Shown one piece after another: positions 1-5,016 of a stretch of 5,606 bases of DNA. Source of the stretch: an uncultured beta proteobacterium (lineage in GTDB: Bacteria; Pseudomonadota; Gammaproteobacteria; Burkholderiales; Burkholderiaceae_C); NCBI GenBank assembly GCA_903914985.1, contig CAIWRE010000393.1, positions 1 through 5,606 on the forward strand, given 5' to 3'. Within the stretch, counting starts at the first letter, position 1, and each line of letters starts with the position of its first letter. The translations under genes and the position numbers were made by a program. The notes below the pieces were generated by a model. That model made no database searches. It was not told where the DNA came from and saw nothing but the letters and a program-made list of their open reading frames with translations.

Positions 1-1
1 A

Positions 2-709
2 TCAGTAAACGAAGTGCCTCTGGACAAGTGCTCGCTGGTTGAAGTCGTGACTTACACCGCCCCCAAAATGGGCAATGTGACCGTGTCTGCCACCTATGGT
101 GAGTTCGGTTCCGCTATCACTGCGCCTACATCTAACCTGAAGGGCAACGCCACCGGCCTGACCTTTACCGTTTTGGGTGCAACCTACGCTGACGGCCCCA
201 TGATGGTTACCGGTGATTTGACCAACTACATGGCCGCCAAGTCGACCAGCCAAGCTGGTGGTCTGAGTGCATTGGACGGTTGGATGCGCGCACGCGTTGC
301 CGGCACCTATGACGTGAAAGTTGCCAAGTTTGGTTTGGGTTACCAGACCTGGACCTGGGGCAAGGCTGACCAGATGCTCGCAAGCGTCGCAGTGCCCATG
401 GGCAACGCCGTGTTCGGCCTGGACTACATGGGTCGTTCCGCTCAAGGCGCGTCTACCAAAGGTTCCGCTGCCGACAACTTGGCGTTGGACACGATTTCCG
501 CTGCTTTGTCCAACACCCGCAACGGCGATGCGGCCAGCTCGGCTGTCGGCGTGGGCGTTACCTACAACTTCAGCAAGACCACCAACGTGAACGCAAGCTA
601 CATCACGTACAACGATGCTGGCAAGAACGTTTCCCCCATCACCGGCCTGGTCACGATCAAGCCTGTGCTCGACAACGAATACCGTATCCGTTTGACGAAG
701 AGCTTCTAA
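2..709 (+). CDS. Gram-negative porin, C-terminal part (5' end outside window)
   Basis: Outer-membrane beta-barrel channel for small hydrophilic solutes. The frame is open from base 2 (Ser-Val-Asn-Glu...) to TAA at 707-709, giving 235 visible codons. The GTG at 14 is an internal valine, not a start, because the frame runs in from the left and no signal peptide is present. The protein shows alternating strand/turn composition typical of trimeric porins: YTAPKMGNVTVSATYGEFG early, GLGYQTWTWGKAD and GNAVFGLDYMG in the middle, SSAVGVGVTYNFSKTTNVNASY near the end. It closes with a final Lys-Ser-Phe; a terminal Phe is the usual recognition signal for the BAM assembly complex. Complete family members have about 320-400 residues, so roughly the first 100-150 are missing. 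It lies 121 bp upstream of a second, clearly different porin in the same direction, with no strong terminator between. Assignment to the porin family is firm; pore specificity cannot be told. Confidence 0.9.
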   Translation, partial: SVNEVPLDKCSLVEVVTYTAPKMGNVTVSATYGEFGSAITAPTSNLKGNATGLTFTVLGATYADGPMMVTGDLTNYMAAKSTSQAGGLSALDGWMRARVAGTYDVKVAKFGLGYQTWTWGKADQMLASVAVPMGNAVFGLDYMGRSAQGASTKGSAADNLALDTISAALSNTRNGDAASSAVGVGVTYNFSKTTNVNASYITYNDAGKNVSPITGLVTIKPVLDNEYRIRLTKSF

Positions 710-738
710 GCGTCTTTTGACATCGGTTGGTTCACCCC

Positions 739-753
739 GTTCTGTTTAAGAAC
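739..753. repeat. Short dyad GTTCT-N5-AGAAC in the porin-porin spacer
   Basis: The 5-bp arms at 739-743 and 749-753 are exact inverted repeats around GTTTA. The site lies 29 bp after the first porin's stop, 17 bp downstream of a perfect TTGACA at 717-722, and so sits where a -10 element or an operator would be expected. It may be a regulator site or a minor RNA hairpin; a 5-bp dyad is also possible by chance. Confidence 0.3.
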
Positions 754-755
754 AA

Positions 756-795
756 GCCGGCACGGTTTCCCCGAAATACCTGGGTCTGTGTCGGC
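756..795 (+). promoter_or_regulatory. Predicted hairpin in the 5' leader of the second porin
   Basis: GCCGGCAC at 756-763 pairs with GTGTCGGC at 788-795 over 8 bp including one G-U pair. Inside it, GGT (764-766) and TTC (767-769) can pair with ACC (778-780) and GAA (773-775), leaving a CCC(G) turn and small bulges. The structure ends 35 nt before the porin ATG, leaving the AGGA ribosome site at 819-822 in A/T-rich, probably unpaired sequence. Leader hairpins that stabilise porin mRNA or bind small RNAs are known in enterobacteria (ompA, for example); that role here is inference. Confidence 0.35.
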
Positions 796-830
796 GCAAC
801 TTTCTCACTTTTCAATTTAGGAATAAAGAA

Positions 831-1790
831 ATGAAAAAAACTCTCATCGCTATCGCCGCTCTCGCTGCAGCAGGTGCTTCCTTTGCTCAAACCACCGTGT
901 ACGGCAAGGTGGATGCAGGTTTGTTCAACACTACCACTGGCGGAACCGCTGTTGGTTTTGGTGGTTACGAAGGCAGCCGCTTCGGTGTGAAAGCCCAAGA
1001 AGCAGCTGGCGGCATGACCTACTCCATCCAATTGGAAGGTTCTGTGAGCGACGGCGCTGACGGCCAAGCCACTTTCGTGGGCTTCAACCGCACCGCCACT
1101 TTGGGCGTGGCTGGCTCCATGGGTGCTTTGACCATTGGTAACCAATGGACTCCTTTCGACAACGCTGTGTGGACTGCAGACGCAACTGAGTACTCCAAGT
1201 TCACTTCCTTGAAGGCAACCACCGCTTGGAACTATGACGTCGGCAACACCGGCATGGGCAACGCTAAGAGCTCTGTGCAATACACGACTCCCGTGGTCAA
1301 TGGCTTCCAAGGTATCGTTTTGTCCGCTCCTAACGTGGCAGGCAACACCCAAGGCGCTACCAACTACTCTGGCGTTGGTGTCAACTACGGCAATGGTCCT
1401 TTGGTCGTGAACTTCGCAACCCAAGCCATGAGCAGCAACGGCGGCCCAACCGCTAACTCCAATGTTCTGGCTGTGAACTACGACTTCGGCGCTGCTAAGG
1501 CCTACGGTGGCGTGATCAACACCGACTCCGGCACCATTGGTGGCGGTAAAGACGCTAGCTACACCGTCGGTGTTGCAGTTCCTTTCGGTGCTGATTCCCT
1601 GCGCGTGAGCTACGCTGGCAACAAGACCTCCTACACCACCGGTGCAGACCTGACTTCCAATGCATGGGCTGCTTTGTACCTGAAGCCTCTGAGCAAGGCT
1701 GCAATGGGCTACGCTGGTATGGGTTCTTTGAGCGCTGGTTCTGCTAGCGCCGTCAACACCACTGGCGTTGGCATCCGCTACAACTTCTAA
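831..1790 (+). CDS. Gram-negative porin, complete (319 aa)
   Basis: Outer-membrane general diffusion porin. Residues 1-19 are a clear Sec signal peptide: MKK, a hydrophobic Leu/Ile/Ala core, then SFA before Gln20, so the predicted mature protein starts QTTVYGKVDAGL, matching the usual first beta strand. GSRFGVKAQEAAGGMTYSIQLEG (about 48-70) corresponds to the conserved second and third strands of the family. About 84-110 (FNRTATLGVAGSMGALTIGNQWTPFD) corresponds to the stretch leading into the constriction loop. The chain ends GVGIRYNF with the terminal Phe used for BAM-dependent insertion. At 300 mature residues it is slightly short for the family, though no strand block is obviously missing. 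The start is fixed by the signal peptide and by AGGA at 819-822, 8 nt before ATG. The gene favours GCT, GGT, AAC and CAA over the G/C-ending codons of the genes to its right, as expected for very high expression. A strong terminator follows. Confidence 0.95.
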   Translation: MKKTLIAIAALAAAGASFAQTTVYGKVDAGLFNTTTGGTAVGFGGYEGSRFGVKAQEAAGGMTYSIQLEGSVSDGADGQATFVGFNRTATLGVAGSMGALTIGNQWTPFDNAVWTADATEYSKFTSLKATTAWNYDVGNTGMGNAKSSVQYTTPVVNGFQGIVLSAPNVAGNTQGATNYSGVGVNYGNGPLVVNFATQAMSSNGGPTANSNVLAVNYDFGAAKAYGGVINTDSGTIGGGKDASYTVGVAVPFGADSLRVSYAGNKTSYTTGADLTSNAWAALYLKPLSKAAMGYAGMGSLSAGSASAVNTTGVGIRYNF

Positions 1791-1796
1791 TTCCCG

Positions 1797-1815
1797 CGCT
1801 GGCCTTGTGCCAGTG
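1797..1815 (+). repeat. Small inverted repeat just after the porin stop
   Basis: CGCTGGC at 1797-1803 can pair with GCCAGTG at 1809-1815 (7 bp, one G-U pair) around a CTTGT loop. It has no T-run and is weaker than the terminator 18 bp further on. It may help protect the 3' end of the porin mRNA, or may be incidental. Confidence 0.3.
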
Positions 1816-1832
1816 TAAGAATTTGACAGTTT

Positions 1833-1868
1833 AAAAGCCCCCAGGTAGCGATACCTGGGGGCTTTTTT
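1833..1868. terminator. Strong intrinsic terminator, probably bidirectional
   Basis: A perfect 15-bp inverted repeat: AAAAGCCCCCAGGTA (1833-1847) pairs with TACCTGGGGGCTTTT (1852-1866) around GCGA (1848-1851), a GNRA-type tetraloop. Six T residues (1863-1868) follow the GC stem on the plus strand, so it ends the porin transcript 43 bp after its stop codon. On the minus strand the same hairpin is followed by TTTT then AAA, a shorter T-run, so it could also stop transcription coming from the toxin-antitoxin remnant. That gene's TGA at 1868-1870 touches the T-run. Confidence 0.95.
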
Positions 1869-2116
1869 CATGCGCCGATGGAGATGATTCCGTTTAACTC
1901 TTCGCAAGCTGACTCAAAAACTGTGGGCGGAACTTGCTGCCAGTGGTGCGGGCGTGCGCCGCGGTCGCGCCATGCGAACGACTTGGGTTGATGGGCCAGA
2001 ACGTAACAAACTTCACCCTTGGGCGAAGTGAATTTGATCGCAAACGGGTTGGTGTCGTTGCGGGGCGCATGGGTCATGGGCAGACCAATCACGATGCCAG
2101 TGCGCTCGTTGAACAG
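1868..2116 (-). pseudogene. MazF/PemK-family toxin remnant, N-terminus missing
   Basis: About 82 codons on the minus strand, from Leu-Phe-Asn-Glu at 2116 to TGA at 1868-1870, match the C-terminal two thirds of PemK/MazF endoribonuclease toxins. Recognisable pieces are NERTGIVIGLPMT, the NPFAIKF strand, the GEVCYVLAHQPKSFAWR block, RGARPHHW and a final helix ESACEELNGIISIGA. Family members have about 110-117 residues and begin with a strand-loop-strand (typically a WVDF-like strand, a basic/acidic loop and a RPxLVLSP strand) of about 35-40 residues. None of that is present: directly upstream is the antitoxin reading frame, shifted by one base. The loss removes the first core strands and the active-site loop, so ribonuclease activity is unlikely. 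The surviving portion has no internal stop or frameshift, which suggests a recent event. A GTG at 2132-2134 is in frame but has no visible ribosome site, so I do not call an expressed protein. Confidence 0.8.
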
Positions 2117-2348
2117 TCGCCATGGCCTCGCCACCGTGTACGGCAGGCTCGAAAGCACTGAGCTTCTGTGCCAGCGTGAGCTTTGGTTTGCCCATGCTGC
2201 GCAAAAAAACGCCACCTTCCACGACTTCCACCTTGATAGGCAGGCCACGTGCAAACCGAGCCGCCTTCGCCACAGGGGCTGTAATACGCACAGCCAGGCC
2301 GTTGCCCCATTCTTGAACTGTCTGTTCAACTGAAACTGGTGCCGTCAT
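2013..2348 (-). CDS. MazE/AbrB-type antitoxin with aberrant out-of-frame C-terminal tail
   Basis: Predicted DNA-binding antitoxin of 111 residues, starting at ATG 2346-2348 on the minus strand, with GGGG at 2354-2357 as ribosome site 5 nt before it. Residues 12-50 (QEWGNGLAVRITAPVAKAA...VEVVEGGVFLR) form the swapped-hairpin AbrB/MazE fold, with the hallmark WGNxLAVRI. About 56-77 (KLTLAQKLSAF, then HGGEAMA) is the C-terminal segment that in this family wraps the toxin. From residue 78 to the stop at 2013-2015 the frame runs through toxin DNA in the wrong frame, adding 34 residues with no family resemblance. Known antitoxins normally end within about 10 residues of GGE-like sequence, so the native stop was lost with the toxin's start. 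It follows fur by 53 bp on the same strand but appears to have its own promoter. It may still bind DNA as an orphan antitoxin; whether the altered tail is stable is unknown. Confidence 0.8.
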   Translation of the reverse strand: MTAPVSVEQTVQEWGNGLAVRITAPVAKAARFARGLPIKVEVVEGGVFLRSMGKPKLTLAQKLSAFEPAVHGGEAMATVQRAHWHRDWSAHDPCAPQRHQPVCDQIHFAQG

Positions 2349-2378
2349 AGAAACCCCACTTAAAAATGTTGATACAAG

Positions 2379-2405
2379 TTTATATGTGGCCTTGGCCAGC
2401 GTCAA
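2379..2405 (-). promoter_or_regulatory. Candidate promoter of the antitoxin gene, overlapping the fur stop codon
   Basis: On the minus strand, TTGACG (2400-2405) and TATAAA (2379-2384) are separated by 15 bp. TTTGAC read one base earlier gives 16 bp. The -35 overlaps the TGA of fur. The spacer contains the dyad TGGCC-TT-GGCCA (2387-2398), and the A/T-rich stretch down to the ATG contains ACTT/AAGT half-sites. MazE-type antitoxins usually repress their own promoter through such inverted repeats, so these are plausible operator arms. The spacer is shorter than the ideal 17 bp. Confidence 0.45.
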
Positions 2406-2836
2406 ACGCCAGATGCCCGGTTCGGGCATTGCGCTTTGTTGCAGGTGGCGTACAGACTTAAGGAATGGTCGGTGATGGTGAAGCCTTTGAGCTTGGCCAC
2501 TGCCTGTTGGCGCTGCTCGATCTCGGGGTCGTAGAACTCTTCCACCTGCCCGCAATCCAGGCAGACAATGTGGTCGTGGTGCTGGCCTTGGTCGAGCTCA
2601 TAGACCGACTTCCCACCTTCAAACTGGCTGCGCGTCAGGATGCTGGCTTGCTCAAACTGCGTCAGCACCCGGTAGACCGTGGCCAGTCCCACGTCCGATC
2701 GCTCTTGCAGCAAGATGCGGTACACGTCTTCGGCCGACATATGGCGTTGGCCACTGCGCTGGAAAACTTCGAGAATTTTCAGGCGGGGAATCGTGGCTTT
2801 GAGCCCGGTGCTTTTGAGTTCGTCGATGTTGGTCAT
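2402..2836 (-). CDS. fur: Ferric uptake regulator Fur
   Basis: Iron-sensing transcriptional repressor, a cytoplasmic dimer that binds Fur boxes when loaded with Fe(II). The 144 residues match the family throughout: N-terminal GLKATIPRLKILEVF (about 11-25), a winged helix with recognition region DVGLATVYRVLTQFEQ (48-63), then the metal-binding dimerisation domain. Metal ligands are all visible: His32, Glu80, His89 and Glu100 for one site; His86, Asp88, Glu107 and His124 for the other. The HHDH motif is at 86-89. Cys92-x-x-Cys95 and Cys132/Cys137 are the structural zinc cysteines. The start at 2834-2836 gives the standard N-terminus, although no good Shine-Dalgarno sequence precedes it. It is divergent from bamE, with 62 bp between starts. 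A TAAGAT at 2875-2880 (minus strand) could be its -10, without a convincing -35. No Fur box is visible, so autoregulation is not supported. No terminator separates it from the antitoxin gene downstream. Confidence 0.98.
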   Translation of the reverse strand: MTNIDELKSTGLKATIPRLKILEVFQRSGQRHMSAEDVYRILLQERSDVGLATVYRVLTQFEQASILTRSQFEGGKSVYELDQGQHHDHIVCLDCGQVEEFYDPEIEQRQQAVAKLKGFTITDHSLSLYATCNKAQCPNRASGV

Positions 2837-2862
2837 GGCGTGGTCGTCAAAGGGGTCAGGGC

Positions 2863-2868
2863 TACAAT
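2863..2868 (+). promoter_or_regulatory. Candidate -10 element for the bamE-dapB-exbBD transcript
   Basis: TACAAT within GGCTACAATGC lies 30 bp before the bamE ATG and matches the -10 consensus at 5 of 6 positions. No good -35 is visible 16-18 bp upstream (TGGTCG or GTGGTC). The position implies a leader of about 20-25 nt. This 62-bp spacer must also carry the fur promoter on the other strand, so the two may interfere with each other. Confidence 0.5.
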
Positions 2869-2898
2869 GCCGCGATCTTACTGCCGCATTTTCTGCCT

Positions 2899-3459
2899 AT
2901 GACTCCCCACTTTTCTGTTCGCCGCTGCGTGGCCGCCCTGGGCCTGCTGGCCGCTGCCATGGTGCTTCCGGCGTGCAGCAGCTTGGACCGCGTCAGCCGC
3001 ACCGTTCCCGACGTCGTCACCCCCTACCGCATGGATATTGTGCAGGGCAACGTCGTGACCCGCGAGCAACTCGCGGCACTCCAGGTTGGCATGCCACGCC
3101 AGCAAGTGCAGTCCATCCTGGGCACCCCTTTGCTGACCAGTCCCTTTCACGCCCAACGCTGGGACTACACCTTCACCTTGAAAAGCCAGGGAGTTCCCGC
3201 GCAAGACCGCCATGTGACGGTGTTCTTCAAACAAGACCGTCTGGAGCGCATCGAAGCAGACCCCTTGCCCAGCGAGGCTGATTTTGTGGGGAGTTTGCGC
3301 AAACGCCACGAGTTGCCGCCCTCCAAGTCTTTGCAAGCCAGTGAGGCTGCGCTGGCCAAATACCCGCCATCTTCTGCAAGCAACAAAGCCGTGGCGCCTG
3401 CATTGCCCTTGCCCGGAGTGAGCAGCTATCCTCCGCTGGAGCCCGCCGCGGTCCCATAA
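2899..3459 (+). CDS. bamE: Outer membrane assembly lipoprotein BamE (SmpA/OmlA), with extended C-terminus
   Basis: Lipoprotein subunit of the BAM complex that inserts beta-barrel proteins, such as the porins in this window, into the outer membrane. Residues 1-25 are a lipoprotein signal with twin arginines near the start, a hydrophobic stretch and the lipobox Leu-Pro-Ala-Cys26; Cys26 would be lipidated and Ser27-Ser28 favours outer-membrane sorting. The SmpA/OmlA domain covers about 43-122: YRMDIVQGNVVT, then QVGMPRQQVQSILGTPL, SPFHAQRWDYTF, and strand HVTVFFKQDRLERIEAD. At 186 residues it is far longer than the E. coli protein (113). The extra part (about 131-186) is rich in Pro, Ala and Ser and probably disordered. 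No Shine-Dalgarno sequence precedes the ATG, but the lipoprotein signal fixes the start. It is divergent from fur, and dapB begins 28 bp after its stop. Confidence 0.95.
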   Translation: MTPHFSVRRCVAALGLLAAAMVLPACSSLDRVSRTVPDVVTPYRMDIVQGNVVTREQLAALQVGMPRQQVQSILGTPLLTSPFHAQRWDYTFTLKSQGVPAQDRHVTVFFKQDRLERIEADPLPSEADFVGSLRKRHELPPSKSLQASEAALAKYPPSSASNKAVAPALPLPGVSSYPPLEPAAVP

Positions 3460-3487
3460 ATCAGCACTTCAACACGGAGTCCTACGG

Positions 3488-4315
3488 ATGGTTCAGTCAA
3501 CAACTACAACAGGCGCCATCGCGGTGGCCATTGCCGGCGCCAGCGGGCGCATGGGCCACATGCTGATCGAGGCGGTGCGCGCGGACACTGAATTTGCGCT
3601 GGCCGGTGCCTTGGACGTGGCCAGCAGCCCGTCTATAGGGCAGGACGCAGGTGCCTATGCCGGTCAAACCACGGGCGTTCACATTACGGCTGATCTTCAC
3701 GCAGGACTGGCCCACAGCAAGGTGTTGATCGATTTCACCCGGCCCGAGGGCACCATGGCCCATTTGCAGGTCTGTCAGGCGCTGGGCGTGGGCCTGGTGA
3801 TCGGCACCACCGGCTTTACCGAGGCGCAAAAGTCGCAGATTGCCGAGGCGGCCCAACATATTCCCATCATGATGGCGCCCAATATGAGCGTCGGTGTGAA
3901 CGTGACTTTGAAGCTGCTCGAGATGGCCGCGAAGGCGCTGTCTACGGGCTATGACATTGAAATCATTGAAGCGCACCACCGGCACAAGGTGGATGCACCG
4001 TCCGGTACAGCGCTCAAGATGGGCGAAGTGATTGCCGACGCGCTGGGGCGCGACCTCAAAGACTGCGCGGTCTACGCCCGCGAAGGCGTGACCGGCGAGC
4101 GCGATCCGTCGAGCATCGGCTTTGCCACCATCCGTGGTGGAGACATCGTGGGTGATCACACGGTGCTGTTTGCCGGTACCGGGGAGCGCATCGAGATCAG
4201 CCACAAGTCTTCCAGCCGCGCCACCTACGCCCAGGGCAGCCTGCGCGCGGTGCGCTTTTTGGCGACGCGCGACCACGGTCTGTACGACATGTTTGACGTG
4301 TTGGGCCTGAAATGA
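3488..4315 (+). CDS. dapB: 4-hydroxy-tetrahydrodipicolinate reductase
   Basis: Cytoplasmic enzyme of lysine and diaminopimelate synthesis, reducing hydroxy-tetrahydrodipicolinate to tetrahydrodipicolinate with NAD(P)H. Residues 11-23 end in the dinucleotide-binding GASGRMG (17-23). IDFTRPEGT is at 81-89 and GTTGF at 106-110. The substrate site EIIEAHHRHKVDAPSGTAL spans 158-176; His163 and Lys167 match the catalytic E. coli His159 and Lys163. The chain ends with the usual GLYDMFDVLGL. The 275-residue length is normal. GGAG at 3476-3479, 8 nt before the ATG, supports the start. The loop contacting the cofactor ribose reads Leu-Asp43-Val44 where E. coli has Leu-Glu38-Arg39, so the arginine near the NADPH phosphate is absent; preference for NADH is my inference. 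It is cotranscribed with bamE in all likelihood, and its TGA overlaps the exbB ATG by 4 bp, implying translational coupling. Confidence 0.98.
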   Translation: MVQSTTTTGAIAVAIAGASGRMGHMLIEAVRADTEFALAGALDVASSPSIGQDAGAYAGQTTGVHITADLHAGLAHSKVLIDFTRPEGTMAHLQVCQALGVGLVIGTTGFTEAQKSQIAEAAQHIPIMMAPNMSVGVNVTLKLLEMAAKALSTGYDIEIIEAHHRHKVDAPSGTALKMGEVIADALGRDLKDCAVYAREGVTGERDPSSIGFATIRGGDIVGDHTVLFAGTGERIEISHKSSSRATYAQGSLRAVRFLATRDHGLYDMFDVLGLK

Positions 4316-5010
4316 ACCTGCTGGGTGGTCTGGCGACGCTGGTCCAGGGCGATGCGGTACACGCCGCCGTGGCCTTGCTGCTGCTGGCCATGTCGGTTGG
4401 CAGCTGGGTGGTGATTTTTTGGAAGACTTGGCTGCTGCAACGCGCGGCGCACGATGTGGCGCGCTGCACCACCGCCTTTTGGCAGGCCAGCGATACCGAC
4501 GCAGCGGTGGCCGCATTGAAAGCTTTTGACCGCAATACGCTGGTCTTGCCGCTGGTACAAGCTGCGCAAAAGCAATTGCAAGTCCAGCGCACCGGGCTCG
4601 GTTTGGCGGCGGCGGGCGATGCAGCGTCTCAGCTCACCCGGGTACTGCGCGATGCATTGCAATTGAGCTTGCACAAACTGCAGTCGGGTCAGGTGCTGCT
4701 GGCCACAGTGGGCGCGGTGGCGCCCTTTGTAGGGCTGCTCGGCACCGTGTGGGGCATCTACCACGCGCTCCTGACCATTGCCAGCGTGGGCCAGGTCAGC
4801 ATCGACAAGATTGCCGGTCCGGTGGGCGAGTCCTTGATCATGACCGCGGCCGGTCTGGCGGTAGCGATTCCTGCGGTGCTGGGCTACAACCTGCTGGGCC
4901 GCCTGATTGGACGCCTGGAAGCGGACTTGGACGGCTTTGCCCGTGATGTTCGCGAACTCATGGCGGCCCAACACCCAGAGCGCGCCCGCGCGCCGCACGC
5001 CGCAGACTGA
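4312..5010 (+). CDS. exbB: MotA/TolQ/ExbB proton channel family protein
   Basis: Inner-membrane pentamer subunit that, with ExbD, uses the proton gradient to energise TonB-type transport. Three membrane segments are visible: about 16-37 (AVHAAVALLLLAMSVGSWVVIF), 128-152 (around ATVGAVAPFVGLLGTVWGI) and 174-197 (LIMTAAGLAVAIPAVLGYNLL). The last two carry the family signatures GLLGTVWGI and TAAGLAVAIP; Thr132 and Thr178 are likely pore threonines and Glu173 sits at the start of the third segment. The cytoplasmic part lies between segments 1 and 2, and a short basic tail ends the 232-residue chain. The ATG overlaps the dapB stop (ATGA), and exbD begins 6 bp after its stop. I prefer ExbB over TolQ because the tol-pal genes are absent and exbD follows, but this family is hard to split by sequence alone. 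No tonB lies in the window. Confidence 0.92.
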   Translation: MNLLGGLATLVQGDAVHAAVALLLLAMSVGSWVVIFWKTWLLQRAAHDVARCTTAFWQASDTDAAVAALKAFDRNTLVLPLVQAAQKQLQVQRTGLGLAAAGDAASQLTRVLRDALQLSLHKLQSGQVLLATVGAVAPFVGLLGTVWGIYHALLTIASVGQVSIDKIAGPVGESLIMTAAGLAVAIPAVLGYNLLGRLIGRLEADLDGFARDVRELMAAQHPERARAPHAAD

Positions 5011-5016
5011 AGCACC

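Noticed and set aside
14..709. GTG at 14 as the true start of the first porin
   Set aside because: The frame is open upstream to the window edge, no signal peptide follows the GTG, and the protein there already resembles internal porin strands.
717..745. Perfect TTGACA at 717-722 as a porin promoter
   Set aside because: No acceptable -10 lies 15-19 bp downstream (TTCTGT or TCTGTT); TTTAAG is 22 bp away. I kept the dyad and hairpin as features but do not call a promoter.
1823..1851. Second TTGACA at 1823-1828
   Set aside because: It is directly followed by the terminator stem, with no -10 and no plus-strand gene downstream.
732..1907. Long open frame on the minus strand across the second porin (391 codons)
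   Set aside because: It is antisense to a porin with clear signal peptide and strand motifs. Its translation is low-complexity Val/Ser/Gly/His with no recognisable domain, and it runs through the terminator hairpin.
1934..2333. Plus-strand frames over the toxin-antitoxin remnant as separate small genes
   Set aside because: They are the antisense of recognisable MazE/MazF sequence and have no ribosome sites or motifs.
2837..2898. Fur box for autoregulation in the fur-bamE spacer
   Set aside because: No stretch resembling GATAATGATAATCATTATC or its half-sites is visible; the spacer is GC-rich.
2465..2902. Plus-strand open frame opposite fur
   Set aside because: Fur on the minus strand has every metal ligand in place; the plus-strand product has no recognisable feature.
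3497..4516. Minus-strand open frame antisense to dapB (339 codons)
   Set aside because: It shows the same antisense composition bias, no motif, and lies opposite a fully conserved dapB.
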